DNA of 64,000 nt from Aerococcaceae bacterium DSM 111021 (GCA_020112395.1 JACCEK010000003.1:186001-250000); one strand, 5' to 3'; shown: positions 1-8,024, numbered from the stretch's first letter. The notes: generated from the sequence alone by a model not told the origin. Translations and numbers: made by a program.

Positions 1-185
1 TAGCACCACCCAGTAAAGATTATGCACACGAATTTCCAAAACTTGTTGAGCAAACATTCACATTGGATGAAACTCAAGATATTAGTATATCTGGTTTAGG
101 TTGGTTGACAGTTAATGCAAAAGTGGAAATAAAAGTATGGCTACCTAAAGAAATTAATATTTCAAAACGTACTGCCATTATATAA
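1..185 (+). CDS. yqeH: Ribosome-assembly GTPase YqeH, C-terminal end (5' cut by window)
   Basis: Only the last 60 or so codons are present, read in the frame that begins at base 3 and ends at TAA 183-185. The visible residues (APPSKDYAHEFPKLVEQTF, then a conserved-looking ISGLGWLTV and VWLPKEINISKRTAII) resemble the C-terminal RNA-binding-like end of the circularly permuted GTPase YqeH, which acts in 30S subunit assembly. The GTPase motifs lie outside the window, so the call rests on these residues and on the neighbours: in Firmicutes yqeH is normally followed by yhbY, nadD, yqeK and rsfS, exactly the order here. The aroE gene found after yqeH in Bacillus is absent. The stop is 15 bases before the yhbY start, so co-transcription is expected. 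Confidence 0.8.
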   Translation, partial: APPSKDYAHEFPKLVEQTFTLDETQDISISGLGWLTVNAKVEIKVWLPKEINISKRTAII

Positions 186-200
186 ATGAAAGGAGATAAT

Positions 201-518
201 ATGATTACATTAAATAAAGCACAAATTAAATTTTTACGTAAATACTCACATAACTTAAAACCATTATTTCAAATGGGGAAAAACGGATTAACAGACGTAT
301 TTATTGAACAAGTTGATAACGCGATTGAAAAACGAGAACTAATAAAATTTGTTATTTTACAAAATAGTGATGAGGATTTAGACGACGTTGCTAACAAAAT
401 AGCCGATGAAATTGATGGCGTAATTATTCAAACTATCGGAAGTACAGCCATCTTATACCGTCCATCATCAAAAGAAAAATATCAAGAAATTAGTCAACAA
501 GTTCAACGATTAAACTAA
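201..518 (+). CDS. yhbY: YhbY/YqeI family RNA-binding protein (CRM domain)
   Basis: A 105-residue protein consisting of one CRM (YhbY) domain: the N-terminal LNKAQIKFLRKYSHNLKPLF, the motif QMGKNGLTDVFIEQVDNAIEKRELIKF and a C-terminal GSTAILYRPS match the family throughout. YhbY proteins bind RNA and associate with pre-50S ribosomal particles. I place the start at ATG 201, not the in-frame ATG at 186, because AAAGGAG at 189-195 lies inside the longer version and is well spaced for 201. It sits between yqeH and nadD with short gaps, in the conserved ribosome-assembly operon. Confidence 0.92.
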   Translation: MITLNKAQIKFLRKYSHNLKPLFQMGKNGLTDVFIEQVDNAIEKRELIKFVILQNSDEDLDDVANKIADEIDGVIIQTIGSTAILYRPSSKEKYQEISQQVQRLN

Positions 519-531
519 GGGGACATGTATA

Positions 532-1215
532 ATGGATCATTCAAATGGCACAGTAAAAACAAAAGAATTTATGTCAATTGAAGAAGCACTCGAACCTATT
601 ATTCTTAGTCAGCTCACTCCGAAATCGCCGGTTGAGGGTAGACATCGTATCGGTATTTTAGGTGGGACGTTTAACCCACCACACCTTGGACATTTACTTA
701 TGGCTGAGCAAGTTGGGAATCAGTTAGAATTAGATGAAGTGTGGTTTATGCCAACAGCAAAGCCACCGCACGCACCAGGAAAGACAACAATCGCTTCGCA
801 ACACCGTCTTAAGATGTTACAGCTTGCGACTTTAAACAATCCATTGTTTAAAGTCCAACCGTATGAAATTCATCGAGGTGGTGTTAATTATACGGTTGAT
901 ACGATGAGACATTTTGTTGAAACATATCCAGAATCAGAATTTTATTTTATTATTGGATCAGATAGTGCCAATGATTTGTCAACATGGAGAAATATCGAAG
1001 AATTAATTCAATTGGTTCAATTTGTTGGTGTTAGACGACCCGGTGAATATCCATATCAAGGGCAATACCCAATTCTTTGGGTAGATTCACCACTCATTGA
1101 ATTAAGTTCAACTGAGATTCGACTAAGGGTATACTTAGAGCAATCAATCCGTTATCAAGTACCAAGTAAAGTGGAGGATTATATCCATAAGCACAAACTT
1201 TATGAGATGGATTAA
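532..1215 (+). CDS. nadD: Nicotinate-nucleotide adenylyltransferase NadD
   Basis: Transfers AMP from ATP to nicotinate mononucleotide to give deamido-NAD, the shared step of NAD synthesis and salvage. The nucleotidyltransferase signature GILGGTFNPPHLGHLLMAE (with the HxGH histidines) begins near residue 42, and the C-terminal SSTEIRLR matches the family SSTxxR motif. The 227-residue product has about 40 residues ahead of the catalytic core. Such extensions are common in Lactobacillales NadD and contain TPKSPVEGRHRIGIL here. The start ATG 532 follows AAGGGGAC. It is 13 bases after yhbY and 17 before yqeK, inside the operon. Confidence 0.95.
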   Translation: MDHSNGTVKTKEFMSIEEALEPIILSQLTPKSPVEGRHRIGILGGTFNPPHLGHLLMAEQVGNQLELDEVWFMPTAKPPHAPGKTTIASQHRLKMLQLATLNNPLFKVQPYEIHRGGVNYTVDTMRHFVETYPESEFYFIIGSDSANDLSTWRNIEELIQLVQFVGVRRPGEYPYQGQYPILWVDSPLIELSSTEIRLRVYLEQSIRYQVPSKVEDYIHKHKLYEMD

Positions 1216-1232
1216 AGAAAGAAGGAAAGATT

Positions 1233-1841
1233 TTGGTAGCAAATATTCTATACACTAATGATTATATCAACGTGACTAGGGATGAATTGCTTAGTAATCT
1301 TCAAAAAGAATTAAAACCAAAAAGATTTAAACATGTTCTGCGTGTAGAAGAAACAGCTTTAAACTTAGCTGAAAGATATGGTTATACTAATCTACAAAAA
1401 GTTAGTATAGCTGCTTTAATGCATGATCATTGTAAGGATTACGAAAAAGATAAGATGTACCAACTGGCATCGATGTACGCTCCTTACGAACCGCTTAAAT
1501 TCGCGAATGAAGCAATCTGGCATGGACTAGCTGCGGCTGAATTAGCACGCGCGAAATATAACGTGCTGGATGATGAGATTAGCAATGCTATAGCTGAGCA
1601 TACAATTGGGGAAAAAAAGATGAGTTTATTAAGTAAAATTCTCTTTGTTGCTGATTATATTGAGCCAGGACGAGATTTTCCTGGTGTCGATAAAGCTAGG
1701 GAATTAGCAGATAAAGCAATTGATAAAGTGGTGTTTTATAAGATGCGAGAGACAGTCATGCATCTAGTTGAAACAAATAAAAAAGTGTATGTTGAAAGTG
1801 TTGTAATTTACAACCATTGGACAAAAAAACAGGAGGATTAA
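1233..1841 (+). CDS. yqeK: HD-domain Ap4A hydrolase YqeK
   Basis: HD-superfamily metal-dependent phosphohydrolase; YqeK members hydrolyse diadenosine tetraphosphate symmetrically. Visible metal ligands are the first His in KHVLRVEETALNLAERYG, the HD pair in ALMHDHCKDY, and later His residues in AIWHGLAAAELA and AEHTIGEKKMS. The start is TTG 1233, preceded by GAAGGAAAG at 1221-1229. No ATG fits. The 202-residue length is normal. The stop TAA (1839-1841) lies directly downstream of the AGGAGG used by rsfS, so the two genes are translationally linked. In this locus YqeK is the usual neighbour of NadD and RsfS. Confidence 0.93.
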   Translation: MVANILYTNDYINVTRDELLSNLQKELKPKRFKHVLRVEETALNLAERYGYTNLQKVSIAALMHDHCKDYEKDKMYQLASMYAPYEPLKFANEAIWHGLAAAELARAKYNVLDDEISNAIAEHTIGEKKMSLLSKILFVADYIEPGRDFPGVDKARELADKAIDKVVFYKMRETVMHLVETNKKVYVESVVIYNHWTKKQED

Positions 1842-1843
1842 TT

Positions 1844-2203
1844 ATTATAAATACAATAGAAAAATTAGAAGTCATTGTTCGAGCAGCTGATGATCGTTTA
1901 GCACAAGACATAATGGCGTTAGATGTTGCACAATTAACACCATTAGCAGATTACTTTGTAGTAATGGATGCGAAAAATGATCGTCAATTAGCAGCCATTG
2001 TTGATGAAATTACTACCGTTGCGCACAAAAATAATTTCGACCTTAAAAATGTTGAAGGTAAAAGTGGCGGTAAATGGGTATTGATTGATATGAATGATAT
2101 CATTGTACATGTATTCCACTATTCTGAACGCGCTAATTATAATTTAGAAAAAATCTGGCAAGACGCACCTTTAGTGGACGTTAAAGATTGGGTTACTGAG
2201 TAA
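1844..2203 (+). CDS. rsfS: Ribosomal silencing factor RsfS, non-canonical start codon
   Basis: RsfS binds ribosomal protein L14 and blocks 30S-50S joining when nutrients are scarce. The core is typical: AADDRLAQDIMALDVAQLTPLADYFVVMDAKNDRQ and, near the end, KWVLIDMNDIIVHVF followed by R-NYNLEKIW. The start is unusual. A perfect AGGAGG (1831-1836) is followed in frame by ATT 1841, ATT 1844 and ATA 1847, with no ATG, GTG or TTG. The only ordinary start in frame is TTG 1817, which lies upstream of the AGGAGG, has no binding site of its own and adds residues absent from the family. I choose ATT 1844 for its 7-base spacing; 1841 or 1847 are possible. The stop overlaps the next ATG (TAATG). Confidence 0.88.
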   Translation: MINTIEKLEVIVRAADDRLAQDIMALDVAQLTPLADYFVVMDAKNDRQLAAIVDEITTVAHKNNFDLKNVEGKSGGKWVLIDMNDIIVHVFHYSERANYNLEKIWQDAPLVDVKDWVTE

Positions 2204-2952
2204 TGAGTTTCAGTAAGATAGCAGATGTATATGATCGTTTTAATGATCTGTCTGTTTATGAATATTGGGTTGATTACACATTAAATAGCTTAGAGAGTAA
2301 ACCTAAAAAGATGTTAGATGTCGCTTGTGGTACCGGATGGTTTACTCAATTAATGATTCCTTTTGTTGATTCAATAACTGGGATTGATATTGATGAAGAT
2401 ATGTTAGATATTGCTCGTAAAGAAGTAGTGAATCTGCCAAATATTGAATTCAAATATGGTGACATGACAAATTTATCAAACGATTTAACAAACTTTGATT
2501 TGATTACTTGTTATTTAGATTCACTTTGTTTTCTAAACGATTACGAAGCGGTTAAGCAATCTTTTACAGGGATGTATCAAGCATTATCGGATAATGGAAC
2601 ATTGCTATTTGATGTTTGGACACCGTATCAAATGACAGATGTTTTTTCGGAATTTGAATACTTTGACCAAGATGAAACTGCTACATTAATTTGGGAGAGT
2701 GCAAGCGATCCAAAGTCACTAAGTGTGGAGCATTATCTAACAGTGTATCGGCAGATGGATGGAATGCAATTTGAACGAGTTGATGTTGAATTGGCAGAGC
2801 AAACGTATCAATTAGAAAAATACTTAGATGCTTTAAATCAAGCAGGTTTTGAAGCAAATAAGATAGAAGTTTTTGTAGATTACGGAAAAAAGTATTATAA
2901 CAAGAAGATTGATAAAAAGGCTGATCGTTGGTTTTTTAGATGTACTAAGTAG
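2203..2952 (+). CDS. Class I SAM-dependent methyltransferase (YqeM-like)
   Basis: A 249-residue Rossmann-fold methyltransferase. Motif I is MLDVACGTGWFTQLM near residue 38, followed by the acidic GIDIDEDMLDIARK (binding the adenosyl ribose) and a motif with FDLITCYLDSLCFLND. It corresponds in position to yqeM of Bacillus, directly after rsfS, with which it shares a TAATG stop-start overlap. The substrate is not known to me and cannot be read from the sequence. Conserved linkage with rsfS and tmcAL makes an RNA or translation role plausible, but that is inference. Confidence 0.85.
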   Translation: MSFSKIADVYDRFNDLSVYEYWVDYTLNSLESKPKKMLDVACGTGWFTQLMIPFVDSITGIDIDEDMLDIARKEVVNLPNIEFKYGDMTNLSNDLTNFDLITCYLDSLCFLNDYEAVKQSFTGMYQALSDNGTLLFDVWTPYQMTDVFSEFEYFDQDETATLIWESASDPKSLSVEHYLTVYRQMDGMQFERVDVELAEQTYQLEKYLDALNQAGFEANKIEVFVDYGKKYYNKKIDKKADRWFFRCTK

Positions 2953-2972
2953 GTTATAGGGAGTGTGATAAG

Positions 2973-4145
2973 ATGAAGATAGCTTCGGTTATTGCAGAAT
3001 ATAATCCATTCCATCTAGGCCACAAGTACCAATTAGAGCAAATAAAACAAATCACTCACGCAGATGCTGTGGTTGTTTTGATGAGCGGTAATGTTGTTCA
3101 ACGGGGAGAATTTGCTATAATAGACAAATGGCATCGAGCTGAGCTTGCTTTAGAATATGGAGCAGATCTCGTTTTAGAGCTCCCACTCTTAGCCAGTTTA
3201 CAATCGGCTGACTATTTTGCATCTTGGTCGGTTAAGACTTTAGAGCTTTTAGGTGCTGATTATCTTGTGTTTGGTACAGAATCAGCCACAACTGTAGAGT
3301 TAACTACTTATGTTGACTGGTTAGAAAAGAACGAACATGCTATTGATACTCGTGTTAAATCATTTTTAAAAGAAGGGTATTCTTATGCTGCAAGTTACCA
3401 ATTTGCAGTTGATTCAATATCGAATCATTCTACCTATTCTAATTTACTTGAGAACTCACCAAATCATTTGTTGGGGATTCAATATATTAAGTCTCTTTAT
3501 AAGATGGATTCAACGATGGAAATCATAGCATTACCTCGGATTACTAAAGACGATAGAAATCACAAAATCTTGAGTGGAAGTCAAATTAGAGCGTTGTATT
3601 ATCAAGATTTAAATGACTCGGAGAAAGTACCACCGATGACTTATCACAAGTTACAAAGCAATCCAATAATACAAATGGCTAATTATTATGATTTATTAAA
3701 GTATCAAGTGTTAAGCCAAGGCTCAGATAGATTAACGAATTACAATAGTATAGATCATGGTATTGAAAGTTATATCTATCAGCAAATGAACGAAACACAT
3801 AGTTTCGAAGAATTAATTGACGCACTTACTTCCAAAAGATGGACTAAAGCTTCAATACAAAGAAAGCTAATGATGATACTATTAAATATAACGTCTAATG
3901 AATGGCAAGATAGCATTGAATTAAACAACGATCAATTAGCTATTCGAATATTGGGCTATACGGATGCTGGAAGGCAAATAATTAAAACTAAGCGAAACAA
4001 TGAAAAGTTGAATTTATTTAGTAATATGACGCAAAAGAATGCAAAAAATTACGACTTAAATTTACGCGCTGATAGGGTATTTTCATTGAATCCAAAGAAA
4101 AAAATTACAAATCAAAACACTGGAAGATTTCCAATTCGATTTTAA
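2973..4145 (+). CDS. tmcAL: tRNA(Met) cytidine acetate ligase TmcAL
   Basis: TmcAL (formerly YlbM) activates acetate with ATP and acetylates the wobble cytidine of elongator tRNA-Met. The nucleotidyltransferase signature is AEYNPFHLGHKYQLEQ at residues 8-23, followed by VVLMSGNVVQRGEFAIIDKW and the acidic-basic stretch RAELALEYGADLVLELP typical of the family. The 390-residue length is normal. The start ATG 2973 follows a GGGAGTG ribosome binding site. It lies 20 bases after the methyltransferase and is the last gene of the cluster; about 90 bases later a new promoter serves ylbN-rpmF. Confidence 0.93.
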   Translation: MKIASVIAEYNPFHLGHKYQLEQIKQITHADAVVVLMSGNVVQRGEFAIIDKWHRAELALEYGADLVLELPLLASLQSADYFASWSVKTLELLGADYLVFGTESATTVELTTYVDWLEKNEHAIDTRVKSFLKEGYSYAASYQFAVDSISNHSTYSNLLENSPNHLLGIQYIKSLYKMDSTMEIIALPRITKDDRNHKILSGSQIRALYYQDLNDSEKVPPMTYHKLQSNPIIQMANYYDLLKYQVLSQGSDRLTNYNSIDHGIESYIYQQMNETHSFEELIDALTSKRWTKASIQRKLMMILLNITSNEWQDSIELNNDQLAIRILGYTDAGRQIIKTKRNNEKLNLFSNMTQKNAKNYDLNLRADRVFSLNPKKKITNQNTGRFPIRF

Positions 4146-4178
4146 TCGAAAAGGAATCGTGTTAATATCAAAATAATC

Positions 4179-4207
4179 TTGACAAGAATTGTAAACTTCA
4201 ATATAAT
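4179..4207 (+). promoter_or_regulatory. Consensus sigma-A promoter for ylbN-rpmF
   Basis: TTGACA at 4179-4184 and TATAAT at 4202-4207 are both perfect and separated by exactly 17 bases. The expected transcription start is about 4214, some 23 bases before the DUF177 start codon. A fully consensus promoter fits the high demand for ribosomal protein L32. Confidence 0.92.
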
Positions 4208-4236
4208 AAATCTTGTCGTTTTAGAGGTGATAATAG

Positions 4237-4788
4237 ATGAAATGGACAATCCGCCAACTGAAAGACCATCCAGATGATATAATTCAATTTGAAGAGTCTT
4301 TAGATATTAAAGATCTCCTTATGGAGCGTAATTCTTCGATTATAGATGTGGAATCGGTTATTGTAAACGGATATTTCGTACCTTCTAATGAAGATATCAT
4401 TCTTCATGGTCAAATCGATACTCGTCTGACAGTACCGTCTTCGAGATCATTAGAACCAGTACCATTGCACTTAAACATTCCAATAAGTGAACGCTATGTG
4501 TATGAGGAATATGATGGAAACGTCGGGGAATATGAAGAGACTACGATTGTACTCGAGTACGACTATATTGATCTAGGTGCAGCAGTTACTGATGTCATCG
4601 CAATTAATATACCTATGAGAGTATTAAAACCAGGAGAAGAAGACAGCGAAATGCCGTCTGGTAATCATTGGACAGTCGTCACCGAAGAAGAATACGAGCT
4701 AAAAAAAGCGCAAGAGAAAGCCGAAACGGTTGATCCTCGCTTTGCAGCCTTAAAAACGCTATTAGATAACGAAGATGAGGAACAATAA
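4237..4788 (+). CDS. ylbN: DUF177 (YceD/YlbN) family protein
   Basis: A 183-residue, acidic member of the DUF177 family, the usual upstream partner of rpmF. In plants and some bacteria the family has been linked to 23S rRNA accumulation. Recognisable segments are the N-terminal KWTIRQLKDHPDDIIQFEESLDIKDLL, the central region on beta strands with VNGYFVPSNEDIILHGQIDTRL (lacking the Cys-rich motif of some homologues), the DLGAAVTDVIAINIPM block and a C-terminal VDPRFAALKTLLDNEDEE. The last block, a proline-arginine-phenylalanine helix before an acidic end, is characteristic. It is 29 bases upstream of rpmF. Confidence 0.88.
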   Translation: MKWTIRQLKDHPDDIIQFEESLDIKDLLMERNSSIIDVESVIVNGYFVPSNEDIILHGQIDTRLTVPSSRSLEPVPLHLNIPISERYVYEEYDGNVGEYEETTIVLEYDYIDLGAAVTDVIAINIPMRVLKPGEEDSEMPSGNHWTVVTEEEYELKKAQEKAETVDPRFAALKTLLDNEDEEQ

Positions 4789-4817
4789 CCTCAAACATCA
4801 ACTAGGAGGTGTAGAGA

Positions 4818-5000
4818 ATGGCAGTACCTAAACGTAAAACATCAAAAGCAAAGAAAAGATCACGTCGTACACACTACAAGTTACAAGTACCAGGAATGAA
4901 TACTTGTGCTAACTGTGGAGAATTAAAATTAAGCCACCGTGTATGTTCATCATGTGGACACTACGATGGAAAAGAAGTTGTATCTAATACAGCTGAATAA
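4818..5000 (+). CDS. rpmF: 50S ribosomal protein L32 (zinc-ribbon form)
   Basis: A 60-residue basic protein beginning [20 protein letters not shown], diagnostic for bL32. It keeps the zinc ribbon: CANC near residue 31 and CSSC near residue 44. This is the zinc-containing C+ paralogue, not the zinc-free form made under zinc starvation. The strong ribosome binding site AGGAGGTG precedes it, and an intrinsic terminator follows at 5008. Confidence 0.97.
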   Translation: MAVPKRKTSKAKKRSRRTHYKLQVPGMNTCANCGELKLSHRVCSSCGHYDGKEVVSNTAE

Positions 5001-5007
5001 TTTTGTT

Positions 5008-5038
5008 GAGCTAATCTAAGGATTGGCTCTATTTTTTT
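5008..5038 (+). terminator. Rho-independent terminator of ylbN-rpmF
   Basis: GAGCTAATC (5008-5016) pairs with GATTGGCTC (5021-5029) with one G-U pair, followed by a seven-base T run ending at 5038. Confidence 0.85.
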
Positions 5039-5081
5039 GCACAAAAATATGTTTAATGACTTTTAAACGTAAATTTGAAAA

Positions 5082-5146
5082 TTTACATATAATTTACAAA
5101 GAATTTACATTCTATTTACACTCGCTTGTTAAGATGTATTTATAAG
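5082..5146 (+). promoter_or_regulatory. PhoP-type box (four TTTACA repeats) and -10 of the phosphatase gene
   Basis: TTTACA occurs perfectly at 5082, 5093, 5104 and 5115, an exact 11-base period. That is the geometry of Firmicutes PhoP/PhoB-family boxes (TT(A/T)ACA repeats one helical turn apart on one face of DNA). The last repeat ends at 5120, where a -35 element would lie relative to the candidate -10 TATAAG at 5141-5146, and no consensus -35 exists. This suggests an activator-dependent promoter. The gene it drives encodes a secreted phosphatase, so phosphate-starvation control is a consistent inference. Confidence 0.75.
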
Positions 5147-5189
5147 CGTTCTAGCTCAGCTTATAAAATTATGAGGAGGATTTAAAAGA

Positions 5190-7103
5190 ATGAAAAATTT
5201 AAGTCTTAAGAAATTAATCACAGGATCTTTACTAGCAGCTCAATTACTGTCACCAGTAGCAACCATGGCTCAAGATATAGAATTAAGTGAAGAAAAACCA
5301 ACGGTAGCAGAAGTTGCACCCAACAATACGCCTAACCGTCTAATCACAACGTTTAATGGCGATACTAGTAAGCAAATGGGATTCAACTGGTATACAACTG
5401 AATTAGCAGAAGATGCTAAAGTATGGGTTTCGACTAATGAAGATTTAAGTGATGCCTTAGAATTTGAAGCGACTGCAGAAGAAGTTGTGAGTACTTACGG
5501 TGAGCGTGATGAAGATGGCTATTACATCTTTGCTGACATTGCTTATGATGAAGAAGGCGAAGTTATAACAGATGATAGTGGTGAGCCACAAGTAAATGGA
5601 TATTATACAGATGAGCAAGTATCTGGACCAGAATGGACATCAGGTTCAGCTGTAGGTTCGATGGATTTAATTGAGGTGACTGAATACTCATATAAAGCTA
5701 TCGCTGAGGGCTTAGAAGCTAACACTACGTATTACTATCAAGTTGGTAGTGAAGCAGGGGAAACAAGTGAAACTGGGACATTTACGACAGCTGGTGAAGC
5801 TGGAGAAGAGTTTACTTTCGTACAATATACAGATACACAAAATGCTTATTGGAATGAACATGTTTATAATGAAGCAGCATTTGGAGCTGATACAGTAGCT
5901 ACAGCGTTAGAAGAGACAGAAGCTGATTTTGTTTTACATACAGGCGATGTGGTTGAGGTAGCTGAAGTTGAAGATGAGTGGGTAGATATTTTAGAGCAAT
6001 CTAAAGAGTCGCTATTACAAGTTCCATTCGCTGTTGCGCCAGGAAATCACGATGAATATTCATTGGTATATGGTGATCCTCAATTAACTACTAAATTTAA
6101 CGAACATATTAACGTACCAACAGAAAATGATGCTGTAAATGGTGGTTCTTATTATTCATTCGATTACAACGGTGTTCACTTTGTTGTAGCAAATACGAAC
6201 GATAATAAAGAATCAGAAGATAACCCTGAAGGGAAAGCTTTAGGGCAAGAGCAGATTGATTGGATTAAACAAGATGTAGAAGAAGCACGTGCTAACGGTG
6301 CTGAATGGGTAGTGTTATCTTATCATAAACCACTATACTCTAAGTCTTATCACTCATTACAAGATACGGATGTTCAATTAGTTCGTGAAGAATTCATGGA
6401 ATTAATTGATGAATTAGATGTTGATTTAGCACTACAAGGTCATGATCATGTTATTTCACGTACTAAACCATTGAATTACGTACCAACTGATGAGAACTTC
6501 TCAAACGGTGTTGTAGATGAAGCTGAAACTACGACAGAAGGCGACGTAGAATACTACGTAAATCCACAAGGTACAATCTTTGTCTTACCGAATACGGGTG
6601 GAACAAAAGAGTATGACGATGTTTACTCTAAAGGGGTAGAGCATTTACATGCTGTTCGTCCTAATTTAGATTGGATGACTCAAGAAGATGTGGATTACTA
6701 TAACAACTTATTCGCGTTTGGTGATCAACCTCAAGAATCAGACGCGTTTGAAACAAGCCATTCAAACAATCGGGATTCTGCTGTGCAAAACTTTGCAGCA
6801 TATACTGTAAGTGGAGATGAATTAAGGGTAGATATTTACCAAATCGAAGGTAACTTACATGAAGGTGAAGAACGTACTGTAACTCTAATTCACTCATTTG
6901 GAATTACTAAAGGTGGAGAAGCTACTACAGAAGAAGACTCAGAAGAAGCTGTTACAGAAGAGTCAGAGGAATCAACTACGGAAGAATCATCTGAAGAGAG
7001 CTCAGTAGAAAGTTCTGAAGAAACTACAACAGAAGAAGAATCATCTGAGGAAGAAACAACTGAAGAAAGTTCGGAAGAGTCGTCTGAAGAGTCTGCTGAA
7101 TAA
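5190..7103 (+). CDS. Secreted purple-acid-phosphatase-like metallophosphoesterase with acidic tail
   Basis: A 637-residue exported phosphatase. Residues 1-27 are a signal peptide (basic KNLSLKKL, then a hydrophobic core ending ATMA). Residues about 50-205 form a fibronectin-like purple acid phosphatase N-domain, ending ANTTYYYQVGSEAGETSETGTF. The calcineurin-like catalytic domain carries its metal ligands in order: D215 (YTDTQ), GDVVE at 252, GNHDE at 285, H379 (SYHKP) and GHDH at 417-420. From about residue 577 to the end is a 60-residue Glu/Ser/Thr tail with no LPXTG motif, so it is probably released or held by charge. It is monocistronic between two terminators, behind a PhoP-type box. Function is inferred as phosphate scavenging from organic phosphate; the substrate is unknown. 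Confidence 0.88.
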   Translation: MKNLSLKKLITGSLLAAQLLSPVATMAQDIELSEEKPTVAEVAPNNTPNRLITTFNGDTSKQMGFNWYTTELAEDAKVWVSTNEDLSDALEFEATAEEVVSTYGERDEDGYYIFADIAYDEEGEVITDDSGEPQVNGYYTDEQVSGPEWTSGSAVGSMDLIEVTEYSYKAIAEGLEANTTYYYQVGSEAGETSETGTFTTAGEAGEEFTFVQYTDTQNAYWNEHVYNEAAFGADTVATALEETEADFVLHTGDVVEVAEVEDEWVDILEQSKESLLQVPFAVAPGNHDEYSLVYGDPQLTTKFNEHINVPTENDAVNGGSYYSFDYNGVHFVVANTNDNKESEDNPEGKALGQEQIDWIKQDVEEARANGAEWVVLSYHKPLYSKSYHSLQDTDVQLVREEFMELIDELDVDLALQGHDHVISRTKPLNYVPTDENFSNGVVDEAETTTEGDVEYYVNPQGTIFVLPNTGGTKEYDDVYSKGVEHLHAVRPNLDWMTQEDVDYYNNLFAFGDQPQESDAFETSHSNNRDSAVQNFAAYTVSGDELRVDIYQIEGNLHEGEERTVTLIHSFGITKGGEATTEEDSEEAVTEESEESTTEESSEESSVESSEETTTEEESSEEETTEESSEESSEESAE

Positions 7104-7125
7104 TTTTGACATAATGACATTAACG

Positions 7126-7163
7126 GAGAAGCTGAGTATTATGCTCAGCTTCTCTTTTTGTTT
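7126..7163 (+). terminator. Rho-independent terminator of the phosphatase gene
   Basis: A perfect 11-bp stem, GAGAAGCTGAG (7126-7136) with CTCAGCTTCTC (7144-7154), closed by a 7-base loop and followed by TTTTTGTTT. Confidence 0.93.
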
Positions 7164-7317
7164 AACTTGTAATTGAGGACCGATTAAATTAAAGTGAACA
7201 TTAAATGTATGGAATGGTATGAATTATATTCAATCCTGAAAGAGTAGTGATTGATATTCATGCCGATATCACACAAATAAAGCCAACAACGACAGACGTA
7301 TCTATCTGAGTATAATT

Positions 7318-7347
7318 ATTGACCTTTATTGACCTATGAGTTATACT
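7318..7347 (+). promoter_or_regulatory. clpP promoter with overlapping CtsR operator
   Basis: On the minus strand 7334-7318 reads GGTCAATAAAGGTCAAT, two GGTCAA heptads in the tandem arrangement bound by the class III heat-shock repressor CtsR. On the plus strand the same bases supply the -35 TTGACC (7319-7324), which is 17 bases from the -10 TATACT (7342-7347). Binding would therefore cover the -35 and spacer. The remainder of the 292-base gap (7104-7395) shows only the upstream terminator. Confidence 0.85.
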
Positions 7348-7395
7348 TGGTTAGAAAGTTGTTTAACAGCTTTAAATTCATGAAGGAGGAATACT

Positions 7396-7995
7396 ATGAA
7401 TTTAGTACCTACAGTAATAGAACAAACATCACGTGGAGAACGTGCTTATGATATTTATTCACGTTTATTAAAAGACAGAATCATTATGTTAAGTGGACCA
7501 ATTGATGATAACGTGGCTAACTCAGTGATTGCACAGTTATTATTCTTGGATGCACAAGATCCAGAAAAAGATATCTTCTTATATATCAACTCACCAGGTG
7601 GTAGTGTAACATCAGGTATGGCGATGTACGATACGATGAACTTCATAAACGCTGATGTCCAAACAATTGTAATCGGAATGGCAGCTTCAATGGCTTCTGT
7701 ATTATTAGCAGCTGGAACTAAAGGGAAGCGTTGGGCTTTACCAAATGCCGAAGTAATGATTCATCAACCTTTAGGTGGAGCTCAAGGACAAGCAACAGAG
7801 ATTGAAATTGCTGCACGTCATATTTTAAAAACGCGTGAGCGTCTAAACAAAATCTTAAGTGACAAAACTGGGCAACCTATTGAAGTTATTGAAAAAGATA
7901 CAGATCGAGACAATTTCAAGACAGCTGAAGAAGCACTTGAATATGGATTAATTGATGGAGTTATGGAAAGCACGAAGGCTTTAAATAATAAGTAA
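7396..7995 (+). CDS. clpP: ATP-dependent Clp protease proteolytic subunit
   Basis: ClpP forms the barrel-shaped serine peptidase that degrades unfolded or tagged proteins passed in by ClpX, ClpC or ClpE. The 199-residue sequence has the full triad: Ser in [14 protein letters not shown] (near residue 98), His in [12 protein letters not shown] (near 123) and Asp in DTDRDNF (near 172). [29 protein letters not shown] is the canonical N-terminus. GAAGGAGGAA gives strong initiation. It stands alone, with a CtsR-controlled promoter and its own terminator, so heat-shock induction is expected. Confidence 0.97.
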   Translation: MNLVPTVIEQTSRGERAYDIYSRLLKDRIIMLSGPIDDNVANSVIAQLLFLDAQDPEKDIFLYINSPGGSVTSGMAMYDTMNFINADVQTIVIGMAASMASVLLAAGTKGKRWALPNAEVMIHQPLGGAQGQATEIEIAARHILKTRERLNKILSDKTGQPIEVIEKDTDRDNFKTAEEALEYGLIDGVMESTKALNNK

Positions 7996-8024
7996 TCAGA
8001 TTATTCAACATAAAACATTAAAAA

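Noticed and set aside
6890-7120. Minus-strand 76-codon open frame rich in Ser/Val/Asp
   Set aside because: It is the mirror of the GAA/TCT-rich coding of the phosphatase acidic tail, with no ribosome binding site and crossing the terminator.
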